Below, piece by piece: positions 1 through 6,671 of a stretch of DNA of 11,747 nt. Each line of letters opens with the position of its first letter. The stretch's first letter is position 1. The notes below the pieces were generated by a model. It was given only the letters and a program-made list of their open reading frames with translations, was not told the origin of the DNA and ran no database searches. The position numbers and the translations under genes are program-made. Origin of the DNA: Flavobacteriaceae bacterium (GTDB lineage Bacteria > Bacteroidota > Bacteroidia > Flavobacteriales > Flavobacteriaceae); NCBI GenBank assembly GCA_030829155.1, contig JAURBD010000046.1, forward strand, positions 1 through 11,747, in the 5' to 3' direction.

Positions 1-1454
1 AATTCGAAGCATTTTATGCTGGTGAATTGCTACACATTGGAATTCAAGAAGGGGATACTGCTCTTGTGGATACTTTGTTGGCTATTATAGGAGAAAAAGG
101 AGAAGATATCTCAGCTCATTTAAAGGGGTCCATTCAAGAAAAAGAAGAACCGACAGGGGTTGAAACAGCCAAAATTGAAACTTCAAAAACAGCAACTATG
201 CCTGAAAACGTAGAAATCATTACTATGCCTCGATTGAGTGATACTATGGAAGAAGGAACAGTTGCTTCCTGGCTCAAGAAAGTTGGCGATACAGTTTCAG
301 AAGGTGATATTCTTGCGGAAATAGAAACCGATAAGGCAACCATGGAGTTTGAATCTTTCTATAATGGTACACTTCTGCACATTGGAATTCAAGAAGGAGA
401 ATCTGCAGCAGTTGATAGTGTTCTGGCCATTATTGGAGACACAGAAGCTGATTTAGATGCTGCAATAATAGCATCTTCAAAAACTACTTCACCTGATAGT
501 AATGATGCTACTTCACCCAAAAAAGAAGAAATTATTTTCCCCGAAACTAAGGTTGAAAAGACAACCCAAGAAATTTCAACACCTCAAGCTGTCATCCCTA
601 ATAACGGAAGAATAATCGCCTCTCCTTTAGCAAAAAAACTAGCTATTGAAAAAGGGATTGACATTACCATTGTTGCCGGATCAGGTGATGGTGGAAGAAT
701 TGTTAAACGCGATATTGAAAATCACCAGCCCACTCAAGGTGGAGGAGTAAAACCTTTTGTTCCCTCTGGTTTAGAATCTGTTGAAGAGATGGCTAACAGT
801 CAAATGCGTAAAACCATTGCCAAACGTTTGGCGGCTTCAAAATTTACTGCCCCTCACTATTATTTAGGAGTAGAATTTGACATGGATAACGCTATTGCTT
901 TTAGGAATCAATTCAATTCGACTCCAGACACCAAGATATCTTTCAATGACATTGTAGTGAAGGCAACTGCCTTGGCATTAAAGCAGCACCCACAAGTAAA
1001 CTCAAGATGGTATGACGATAAAATTGTAAAACACAATCACGTTCATATGGGTGTTGCAGTAGCAGTCGAAGATGGATTGGTTGTCCCAGTTGTCAAGTTC
1101 GCTGACGAACAATCCTTACCTCAAATAGGTGCTCAAGTAAAAGATTATGCTATTCGAGCTAGAGATAAGAAATTAACTCCTGCCGAAATAGAAGGAAGTA
1201 CGTTTACGATTTCTAATTTAGGGATGTTTGGCATTCAAGAATTTACATCAATAATTAACCAACCCAATTCATCCATTTTATCTGTAGGAGCCATAATACA
1301 AAAGCCCGTAGTGAAAGAAGGTCAGATCGTTGTTGGTAATACAATGAAACTTACCTTAGCTTGTGATCATAGATCAGTTGATGGAGCAACAGGTTCCAAA
1401 TTCTTGCAAACTTTACAACAGTACATTGAGAATCCAATTACGATGTTGTTGTAA
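1..1454 (+). CDS. aceF: Pyruvate dehydrogenase complex E2, dihydrolipoamide acetyltransferase (5' partial)
   Basis: This is the E2 core of a 2-oxoacid dehydrogenase complex. It accepts the acetyl group from E1 on a swinging lipoyl-lysine and passes it to CoA in the cytoplasm. The first whole codon is at 3 and the frame is already open there, entering inside a first lipoyl domain (FEAFYAGELLHIGIQEG), so the true start lies left of the window. In partial numbering (483 residues) a complete second lipoyl domain spans about 69-145, with the lipoyl lysine K111 in ETDKATME (codon 333-335). A charged Ser/Thr/Pro-rich linker follows, then the E1/E3-binding domain at about 203-240 (ASPLAKKLA...GSGDGGRIVKRD). 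The acetyltransferase domain fills about 260-483 and ends with the catalytic DHRSVDG motif (H456, D460). Two lipoyl domains plus this sequence style suggest pyruvate rather than 2-oxoglutarate or branched-chain E2; that substrate call is inference. A terminator follows directly. Confidence 0.93.
   Translation, partial: FEAFYAGELLHIGIQEGDTALVDTLLAIIGEKGEDISAHLKGSIQEKEEPTGVETAKIETSKTATMPENVEIITMPRLSDTMEEGTVASWLKKVGDTVSEGDILAEIETDKATMEFESFYNGTLLHIGIQEGESAAVDSVLAIIGDTEADLDAAIIASSKTTSPDSNDATSPKKEEIIFPETKVEKTTQEISTPQAVIPNNGRIIASPLAKKLAIEKGIDITIVAGSGDGGRIVKRDIENHQPTQGGGVKPFVPSGLESVEEMANSQMRKTIAKRLAASKFTAPHYYLGVEFDMDNAIAFRNQFNSTPDTKISFNDIVVKATALALKQHPQVNSRWYDDKIVKHNHVHMGVAVAVEDGLVVPVVKFADEQSLPQIGAQVKDYAIRARDKKLTPAEIEGSTFTISNLGMFGIQEFTSIINQPNSSILSVGAIIQKPVVKEGQIVVGNTMKLTLACDHRSVDGATGSKFLQTLQQYIENPITMLL
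33..397 (+). repeat. 20-bp exact direct repeat inside the two lipoyl-domain coding segments
   Basis: The 20-mer CACATTGGAATTCAAGAAGG occurs at 33-52 and again at 378-397, 345 bp (115 codons) apart and in the same frame. It encodes HIGIQEG in each lipoyl domain. The flanking codons differ between copies, so the match looks like the remnant of a domain duplication or local gene conversion, not a mobile repeat. Confidence 0.85.
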
Positions 1455-1473
1455 CACAAAATCAAATTATTTT

Positions 1474-1499
1474 AAACCCGCGATTAAGCGGGTTTTTTT
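1474..1499 (+). terminator. Rho-independent terminator after the E2 gene
   Basis: AAACCCGC (1474-1481) pairs perfectly with GCGGGTTT (1488-1495) around a 6-nt loop, and the run of seven T ends at 1499. It lies 20 bp after the E2 stop and is the clearest intrinsic terminator in the window. There is no matching T-run on the other strand, so it acts on + strand transcripts and separates the E2 gene from the dehydrogenase gene downstream. Confidence 0.9.
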
Positions 1500-1507
1500 A
1501 TATTTAA

Positions 1508-1532
1508 CATTATTTAAAAGCATTATTTAAAA
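1508..1532 (+). repeat. Two 12-bp tandem copies just upstream of the SDR start
   Basis: CATTATTTAAAA occurs at 1508-1519 and at 1521-1532, a 13-bp period, ending five bases before the UUG start of the dehydrogenase gene. A third shorter TATTTAA lies at 1501-1507. This is the only non-coding DNA between the terminator and that gene, so any promoter must lie in or near it. I see no good TAnnTTTG box there. A regulatory role is possible, but plain AT-rich slippage explains it equally well. Confidence 0.55.
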
Positions 1533-1536
1533 AATC

Positions 1537-2214
1537 TTGAAAAAAAACATCATCATAACAGGAGCTGGAAGAGGGATTGGTAAGGCAACTGCTGTACTTG
1601 CAGCTTCACGTGGAATTCAAGTATATGCAATTTCCAGGAACATTGAAAATTTAAAAGGGATTGAAAACATACATGCGTTCTCGGTAGATCTTGCCGATCA
1701 GAACGCGATAACCTCTTTTTGTAATCAATTATCTACCAAAAATATAAGTTTTGATGTTTTGATTAATAATGCAGGAAAACTTGAAAATATTCCTTTTAAA
1801 AATTCCGCAGTTGAGGTTTTTGAATCCGTTTATAAAGTAAATGTTTTTGGATTAGCTGAACTCACTCGACAACTTTTACCACAGATAGATACCAAAGGGC
1901 ATGTGGTTAATATTAGTAGTATGGGGGGGATTCAAGGAAGCTCAAAATTCCCTGGATTAGCAGCTTACAGCAGTAGTAAAGCAGCCGTCATCACTCTTAC
2001 CGAATTATTAGCAGAAGAATATAAAGATAAAGGTCCTTCTTTTAATGCACTTGCTTTTGGAGCAGTTCAAACAGAAATGCTGGAGGAAGCTTTTCCGGGA
2101 TATCAAGCTCCGTTGAGTGTAGATCAAATGGGAGATTATTTATTGAATTTCGCTTTAAATGGTCATCAGTTTTACAATGGAAAAGTCTTACCCGTTTCTT
2201 CAGGAACACCATAG
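1537..2214 (+). CDS. Short-chain dehydrogenase/reductase (classical SDR), substrate unknown
   Basis: A 225-residue cytoplasmic NAD(P)-dependent oxidoreductase of the classical SDR family. The nucleotide-binding TGAGRGIG is at residues 8-15, NNAG at 77-80, and the catalytic tetrad is N102 (VNVFG), S128 (NISS), Y144 and K148 (YSSSK). The start is TTG at 1537: an in-frame TAA lies at 1528-1530 with no ATG between, and the Rossmann strand begins immediately after it, so UUG is the only workable start. No Shine-Dalgarno sequence is visible. The protein is slightly shorter than the usual 240-260 residues, with a reduced C-terminal substrate-binding region after about residue 190, so the family gives no substrate. 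R34 just after the second strand (AISRN) hints at NADP preference. It heads the cluster with the SprT-like and guanylyltransferase genes, 16 bp before the former. Confidence 0.88.
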   Translation: MKKNIIITGAGRGIGKATAVLAASRGIQVYAISRNIENLKGIENIHAFSVDLADQNAITSFCNQLSTKNISFDVLINNAGKLENIPFKNSAVEVFESVYKVNVFGLAELTRQLLPQIDTKGHVVNISSMGGIQGSSKFPGLAAYSSSKAAVITLTELLAEEYKDKGPSFNALAFGAVQTEMLEEAFPGYQAPLSVDQMGDYLLNFALNGHQFYNGKVLPVSSGTP

Positions 2215-2230
2215 TAATCTTAATAAAATA

Positions 2231-2842
2231 ATGGAAGCCCTTTCATACATTCCTTCGAAAGCAAAAACTCAGGTAGAAGAATACTTATCTCTTTGGAAAA
2301 TTGACATTAAAATTGTTTCTAAAAGAAAAACTAAACATGGGGATTACCGTAAAACTAAATTTGGTATTCATCAAATAACCATAAATGAAGGCTCAAACCC
2401 ATATCGTTTTTTAATTACCTTGATTCACGAATTAGCCCATTTTATTGCTTTTCAAGAATTTGGATATCGCATCAAACCGCACGGGAAAGAATGGAAAATA
2501 ACCTTTCAGAGATTAATTTTACCCTTAATACATCCAGAAATTTTTCCAGAAAACTTATTAAAAGCAGTTGCCTATCACTTTAAAAACCCTAAAGCAAGTA
2601 GTGATACTGATTTTAATTTGGTGATGGCACTAAGTGAATTTGATCCGATTAGCAATAAAACTCATATCTTTGAATTAGAAAAAGGCACTTTTTTTTCAAT
2701 AGCAGACGGTAGGAAATTTAGATTAGGAAAGAGACGTGTCAAGCGTTTTGAGTGTTACGAAATCTCAACACAAAAGAAATATATTTTTAGTCCCCATGCT
2801 GAGGTAAAAGTGATTAATGAATTAAACGAACATGAAATCTAA
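2231..2842 (+). CDS. SprT-like zinc metalloprotein
   Basis: A 203-residue protein with the SprT-like fold. HELAH at residues 66-70 supplies two zinc-binding histidines and the catalytic glutamate, and a third ligand is likely H84 in KPHGKEW, as in the SprT/Spartan group. Family members are metalloprotease-like, and some eukaryotic relatives cleave DNA-protein crosslinks; the bacterial role is poorly known, so no specific function is claimed. The C-terminal third is basic (around KRRVKRF, 168-173) but has only one cysteine, so the four-cysteine zinc ribbon of some SprT proteins is absent. The frame is open back to 2159, but that would overlap the dehydrogenase gene by 56 bp. The ATG at 2231, 16 bp after the dehydrogenase stop, starts where the conserved domain begins. 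The 3' end overlaps the next gene by 11 bp, suggesting translational coupling. Confidence 0.85.
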   Translation: MEALSYIPSKAKTQVEEYLSLWKIDIKIVSKRKTKHGDYRKTKFGIHQITINEGSNPYRFLITLIHELAHFIAFQEFGYRIKPHGKEWKITFQRLILPLIHPEIFPENLLKAVAYHFKNPKASSDTDFNLVMALSEFDPISNKTHIFELEKGTFFSIADGRKFRLGKRRVKRFECYEISTQKKYIFSPHAEVKVINELNEHEI

Positions 2843-3908
2843 TAATTTTGCAGTTGTAATGGCGGGAGGAGTTGGCTCTCGATTTTGGCCTAAGAGCAGA
2901 AAAAACCTTCCCAAGCAATTTCAAGATTTTATGGGTAGCGAAAAATCATTACTTCAACATACAGTAGATCGATTATTGCTATCAATTCCTTTGGATCAGA
3001 TACTTATCTTAACAAATGTTAATTATAAAAGTTTAGTTCAAGTTCAATTACCAAATTTTAAAGAAAGTCAGATTGTTCTCGAACCGCACATGCGAAACAC
3101 AGCACCATGTCTACTTTTCGCGTCTTTAAAAATTCAAAAAATGAATCCTAAGGCTCAAATTTTGGCAACACCCAGTGATCACTGGATTAGTGACCCTAAG
3201 GTTTTTACAAAGGACTTAATTAAAGCTTTTAATCATTCTTCTAAAGAGGAAGAGTTGATGACTTTTGGAATTCATCCAACTCAACCAAATACAGGTTATG
3301 GTTATCTCAAGGTTTCAGATTCTAGTAACCCCATATCTAAAGTATTAGAGTTTACGGAAAAACCTTCTATCTCGTTGGCTCAAAAGTTTTTGAGTTCCGG
3401 AAATTTTTTATGGAATTCAGGTATTTTTGTTTTTGGAGCAAAAACCATTGTCAAAGCATTTCAAGCTAAACAAGCTAAAATGTATGATGTTTTTAGCCAG
3501 GGAATTAATGTTCTTAACACCACTATGGAGCAGGAATTCATGAATAATAGTTTCCAAAAAGTAGATAGTATTTCTATAGATTACGCAATAATGGAACAGT
3601 CAGATAATGTGTCAGTAGTTATAGCTAATTTCAATTGGAATGATCTGGGAAGCTGGAGTGCTCTTCATGATCAGCTAGAGAAAGATAATAATAATAATGC
3701 AGCCATAAATGTAATTCCACATTTTGAAAATGCAAAAGGGAATATGATTTTTTCAAGCAAAAAAAAACTAGTTGTATTGGATGGATTAGAAGATTTTGTA
3801 GTGGTTGACAATAATGATGTTCTGATGATTTATCCCAAAAAAAAGCATCAGAATATCAAGCAGGTATTAGATGACATAAAGTCCAAATATGGGAATCAAT
3901 TTGATTGA
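2832..3908 (+). CDS. manC: Mannose-1-phosphate guanylyltransferase
   Basis: Makes GDP-mannose from mannose 1-phosphate and GTP in the cytoplasm, feeding surface polysaccharide, LPS or GDP-fucose synthesis. The 358 residues carry the nucleotidyltransferase signature GGVGSRFWPKSR (12-23) followed by PKQF (27-30). They also carry EPHMRNTAPC (84-93), the PSDHWI segment with putative metal-binding D116, FTEKP (174-178), NSGIF (195-199), SIDYAIMEQ (248-256) and WNDLGSW (269-275). The length fits the short single-domain form without a fused phosphomannose isomerase. The ATG at 2832 lies inside the end of the SprT-like gene in another frame. The gene ends in TGA at 3906-3908, directly abutting the stop of the convergent ATPase gene. 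The enzyme family is clear; which glycan it serves cannot be read from this window. Confidence 0.93.
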   Translation: MKSNNFAVVMAGGVGSRFWPKSRKNLPKQFQDFMGSEKSLLQHTVDRLLLSIPLDQILILTNVNYKSLVQVQLPNFKESQIVLEPHMRNTAPCLLFASLKIQKMNPKAQILATPSDHWISDPKVFTKDLIKAFNHSSKEEELMTFGIHPTQPNTGYGYLKVSDSSNPISKVLEFTEKPSISLAQKFLSSGNFLWNSGIFVFGAKTIVKAFQAKQAKMYDVFSQGINVLNTTMEQEFMNNSFQKVDSISIDYAIMEQSDNVSVVIANFNWNDLGSWSALHDQLEKDNNNNAAINVIPHFENAKGNMIFSSKKKLVVLDGLEDFVVVDNNDVLMIYPKKKHQNIKQVLDDIKSKYGNQFD

Positions 3909-4676
3909 TCATTCAGATTCCTCAATATATATTTTTCTAATTTTCTTAAACATTTCAGAAGAGTAAACAAATTTAGTTATTGCTTCATTATCTGTTTTGA
4001 AAATTTCTTGATTGTTTCCTTCCCATTGTTTTAAACCGTCTTCAAGAAAAACAATTTTTTCTCCGATCTCCATAACCGAATTCATATCGTGGGTATTGAT
4101 TACTGTTGTGATTTTATATTCTTGAGTGATTTCTTGAATAAGATTGTCTATTAAAATAGCTGTCTTTGGATCGAGTCCAGAATTAGGTTCATCACAAAAT
4201 AAATATTTAGGATTCATAACAATAGCCCTAGCAATAGCTACTCTTTTCTTCATTCCTCCAGAAATTTCAGAAGGAAGCTTTTCATTTGCATTGATGAGGT
4301 TTACCCGGTCAATTACGATATTTGCTCGATCTCTTATTTCTTCATGAGGTGCATTTGTAAACATTTTCATTGGGAACATAATGTTTTCCTCTACTGTCAT
4401 TGAGTCAAAGAGTGCACTTCCTTGAAAAACCATTCCAATTTCTTGTCTCAAAAGGGCTCGGGTCTCCAGGTTCATACTGCTTAGAGGAGTTCTTTCAAAG
4501 ATAATATCACCTTGATCAGCCTCAAAAATACCTAAGATACATTTAAGGAATACTGTTTTTCCAGACCCACTTTTTCCTATAATCAAATTGGTCTTACCCT
4601 TTTGAAATGTTGCGCTAATCCCTTTTAGAACTTGCGTATCTTCAAATGATTTGAATAAGTTTTTGACTTGAATCAT
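3909..4676 (-). CDS. mlaF: MlaF-type ABC transporter ATP-binding protein
   Basis: A 255-residue ABC ATPase that powers lipid transport across the cell envelope with the permease encoded just upstream. Walker A is GKSGSGKT (34-41), the Q-loop glutamine Q85, the signature ISGGM (138-142), Walker B YLFCDEP with catalytic E163, and the switch histidine H196 (NTHD). The signature continues as GGMKKRVAIAR, a form typical of the MlaF/Mce-associated ATPases, where methionine replaces the usual glutamine. Its ATG follows the permease TAG with no gap (TAGATG read on this strand), so the two are almost certainly cotranscribed and coupled. The gene ends exactly where the convergent guanylyltransferase gene ends. 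Phospholipid as substrate is inferred from the family; the direction of transport is not evident. Confidence 0.9.
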   Translation of the reverse strand: MIQVKNLFKSFEDTQVLKGISATFQKGKTNLIIGKSGSGKTVFLKCILGIFEADQGDIIFERTPLSSMNLETRALLRQEIGMVFQGSALFDSMTVEENIMFPMKMFTNAPHEEIRDRANIVIDRVNLINANEKLPSEISGGMKKRVAIARAIVMNPKYLFCDEPNSGLDPKTAILIDNLIQEITQEYKITTVINTHDMNSVMEIGEKIVFLEDGLKQWEGNNQEIFKTDNEAITKFVYSSEMFKKIRKIYIEESE

Positions 4677-5414
4677 CTAGGTAAGTAAAAGATTAGTGAC
4701 AATTGTATTTGCAATAATTATAGCTACACTGGTCCAAACAAATGATATAGTGCTGGCTTTACCAACTTCTAATGCACCACCCTTCATGAAGTAGCCGTGG
4801 TAAGCAGGTATTGTGGCCAGGAGCATTGCAAATAGAAAAGTTTTTATGAATGCATAAACTATATGAAAAGGTTTAAAATCTAATTGAAGTCCTTCAATAA
4901 AATCTGCATGAGAAGAAAATCCACCAGTAATACACGCAATATATCCTCCCAGTATACCAAGAAACATTGAGAATGTAATAAGAAAAGGAAAAAGAGTTAG
5001 AGCTATTATTTTTGGGAAGATTAAATAATTGTAAGCATTTACACCCATAACCTCTAGTGCATCTATTTGCTCTGTAACCCTCATGGTTCCCAAGCTAGAG
5101 GTGATAAACGAACCTGCCTTTCCAGCCATAATAATTGAAATAAAAGTTGGGGCAAATTCCAGAATTATAGATTGTCTTGTGGCAAAACCAACCAGGTATC
5201 CAGGTAATAAAGGATTGTCGGTGTTTATGGCAGTTTGTATTGCTACAACACCTCCAACGAAAAATGATATAAAAGCAACAATTCCAAGGGAACCGATAAT
5301 TAAATCATCGATTTCTCGGAGAATTAAATTTTTAAGAACACTCCATTTAGTGAATTTCCCAAAAGTTTTGTGGATCATTAGGGTATACTGTCCAATGTGG
5401 GTCAAAAGTTTCAT
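4677..5414 (-). CDS. mlaE: MlaE-type ABC transporter permease
   Basis: A 245-residue inner-membrane permease of the MlaE/Mce-permease family. Hydrophobic segments lie at about 39-62, 84-105, 131-162, 186-205 and 223-245. The family hallmark is clear: SLGTMRVTEQIDALEVMG (107-124), the cytoplasmic coupling region that contacts the ATPase, followed by NAYNYLIFPKIIA. A second conserved stretch is YHGYFMKGGALEVGKAST (205-222). In proteobacterial members the corresponding segment before TMRVTEQ usually reads AAELG, here TSSLG, a mild divergence. It is followed without spacing by its ATPase gene. The third usual partner, an MCE-domain MlaD protein, is not encoded nearby. A 72-bp gap separates it from the ketoacyl synthase gene upstream. 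Confidence 0.9.
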   Translation of the reverse strand: MKLLTHIGQYTLMIHKTFGKFTKWSVLKNLILREIDDLIIGSLGIVAFISFFVGGVVAIQTAINTDNPLLPGYLVGFATRQSIILEFAPTFISIIMAGKAGSFITSSLGTMRVTEQIDALEVMGVNAYNYLIFPKIIALTLFPFLITFSMFLGILGGYIACITGGFSSHADFIEGLQLDFKPFHIVYAFIKTFLFAMLLATIPAYHGYFMKGGALEVGKASTISFVWTSVAIIIANTIVTNLLLT

Positions 5415-5444
5415 TGATATAAAAATACATAAAACTTAAAAATA

Positions 5445-5494
5445 AAACCCCTAAAAGTAGTTTAGGTTTAATTAATGTCAATTTGATTAAACCT
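5445..5494 (-). terminator. Two overlapping, mutually exclusive hairpins between fabH-like gene and mlaE
   Basis: On the - strand transcript AGGUUUAAU (5494-5486), which contains the last sense codon's end and the UAA stop of the ketoacyl synthase, can pair over 9 bp with AUUAAACCU (5472-5464). The overlapping segment AAACCUAAA (5469-5461) can instead pair with UUUAGG plus UUU (5455-5450 and 5447-5445, with a two-base GG bulge). That second stem is followed by a U-rich run (5447-5439, interrupted by one A), like a weak intrinsic terminator. Only one of the two can form at a time. Both stems are AT-rich and weak, so function is uncertain. Confidence 0.35.
5452..5481 (-). promoter_or_regulatory. 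Possible promoter for the mlaEF pair
   Basis: Read on the - strand, TTG (5479-5481) lies 19 bp before TACTTTTA (5452-5459). This resembles the Bacteroidota promoter pattern (a TTG-containing -33 box, about 19 bp, then TAnnTTTG) except for A in place of the final G. It would start transcripts about 30 bp before the permease ATG. The same bases take part in the hairpins described separately, and AT-rich DNA yields such matches by chance. Confidence 0.3.
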
Positions 5495-6542
5495 GATAGG
5501 TAATTGCATTAATATTCATTCCAGCTCCTACACTTGCAAACAATATAATATCGCCTTCAGTTAAAAGATGTCCTTTTTTTTCTCCATTAAGTACTTGATC
5601 TAAAAGTGTAGGAATTGTAGCTACAGAGCTGTTTCCATTGAATTCAATATTCATTGGAAGTACAGATGGCGGAACTTTTTCTTTGTACAGCCTGTAAAAA
5701 CGTTTGACAATGGCTTCATCCATTTTTTCATTAGCTTGATGAATAAAAATTTTCTTCAAATTTTGAATTTTAACACCTGATTGATCCAAACACGATTTCA
5801 TAGCCTCTGGAACGTGTGATAGAGCAAATTCGTAAACTTTTCTACCTTTCATTTTGATGAATTGATTTTTATTATCAGGTTCATAAGATTCCCCAAAAAA
5901 TAAAATATCAACTTCACCATTATCGGTGTAAGTAACAGTTTCATGCGAAAGTATACCTCCTAATTTGTTGGATTCTTCAATAATAGTTGCTCCAGCTCCA
6001 TCAGCAAAAATCATCGAATCACGATCACGAACATCTACCACACGTGAAAGGGTTTCTGTTCCAATGACTAAACATTTTTTTGCCATGCCTGATTTAATGA
6101 AAGATTTTGCTTGGACAACAGCTTCAATCCAGCCTGGACATCCAAAAAGAATGTCATAAGCTACGCATTTAGGATTTTTAATTTCTAGTAAAGATTTTAC
6201 CTTTGAAGCTACACTTGGTAATGGATTTGATTGCTTTAGACCATAAGGAGTGTCACCAAAATTATGAGCTACAATTATATAGTCAATGGTTTCTTGGTTA
6301 GTTCTAGAATTCAAAATGGCTTTCTTTGCTGCTTTAGCCGCTAAATCAGAAGAATTTTCGCTCTTTGCTGCATAGCGTCTTTCTTTGATTCCTGTAATTG
6401 AACTGAATTTTTCAATAATTTCTTTATTCTCAATTTCAAAGGGTGTACCATCATTAGTCAAAAATGAATGATTTAAGAAGTCATTATTTTTTAAAACATT
6501 ATTAGGGACATAACTCCCTGTACCTGTGATTTTTATATTCAT
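5487..6542 (-). CDS. Beta-ketoacyl-ACP synthase III-like (FabH-family) thiolase-fold enzyme
   Basis: A 351-residue enzyme of the FabH/KAS III group, which condenses an acyl-CoA (or acyl-ACP) starter with malonyl-ACP. The catalytic triad is visible: C135 in DILFGCPGWIE, H268 in HQAN (268-271), and N304 in NGNSS, with the glycine-rich C-terminal end FASVGAGMN. The cysteine loop reads GCPGW where ordinary FabH has AC(A/S)GF, and the N-terminal region before TGIKERRYA (50-58) is longer than in E. coli FabH. This is therefore probably a specialised homologue and not the sole housekeeping FabH. Alternatives are a synthase for branched, secondary or aryl-polyene/resorcinol-type lipids. The frame is open to 6599, but the ATG at 6542 (MNIKITGTGSYVP) matches the family N-terminus and lies 17 bp after a good -7 box. 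It shares its strand with mlaEF downstream, fitting a lipid-related neighbourhood. Confidence 0.8.
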   Translation of the reverse strand: MNIKITGTGSYVPNNVLKNNDFLNHSFLTNDGTPFEIENKEIIEKFSSITGIKERRYAAKSENSSDLAAKAAKKAILNSRTNQETIDYIIVAHNFGDTPYGLKQSNPLPSVASKVKSLLEIKNPKCVAYDILFGCPGWIEAVVQAKSFIKSGMAKKCLVIGTETLSRVVDVRDRDSMIFADGAGATIIEESNKLGGILSHETVTYTDNGEVDILFFGESYEPDNKNQFIKMKGRKVYEFALSHVPEAMKSCLDQSGVKIQNLKKIFIHQANEKMDEAIVKRFYRLYKEKVPPSVLPMNIEFNGNSSVATIPTLLDQVLNGEKKGHLLTEGDIILFASVGAGMNINAITYQV

Positions 6543-6559
6543 TAGCTTGATTATACAAA

Positions 6560-6567
6560 CAAATTTA
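6560..6567 (-). promoter_or_regulatory. Probable -7 box of the fabH-like gene promoter
   Basis: On the - strand TAAATTTG matches the Bacteroidota -7 consensus TAnnTTTG exactly, ending 17 bp before the chosen ATG at 6542. No TTG sits at the expected upstream distance, so the -33 half is weak. The position supports the 6542 start over the longer open frame, because the extension to 6599 would run through this box. Confidence 0.45.
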
Positions 6568-6671
6568 ATAAAGAGAATAGCTGAGAACCGGAATAACAAA
6601 AAATTTAAACGAAATCCAAATTAATTTTTGTTAGATATTGTAGTTATTTTTGTATAATAAATTAATGAAAA

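Noticed and set aside
27..1454. Treating TTG at 27 as the E2 start
   Set aside because: Codons from 3 onward already encode conserved lipoyl-domain sequence (FEAFYAGEL), so the TTG is an internal leucine and the gene is 5' truncated.
2159..2230. Longer N-terminus for the SprT-like protein
   Set aside because: It would overlap the dehydrogenase gene by 56 bp and adds residues that do not look like the domain. The ATG at 2231 fits the spacing and the conserved start.
5083..5439. 118-residue open frame antisense to mlaE
   Set aside because: It lies over a well-conserved permease gene, has no recognisable domain, and looks like a shadow frame. The other short frames opposite gcvP, the fabH-like gene and the peptidase are rejected for the same reason.
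6543..6599. Extension of the FabH-like protein to 6599, giving a hydrophobic N-terminus
   Set aside because: The extra 19 residues run through a good -7 promoter box, and the family N-terminus begins at the ATG at 6542. An exported KAS III is also implausible.
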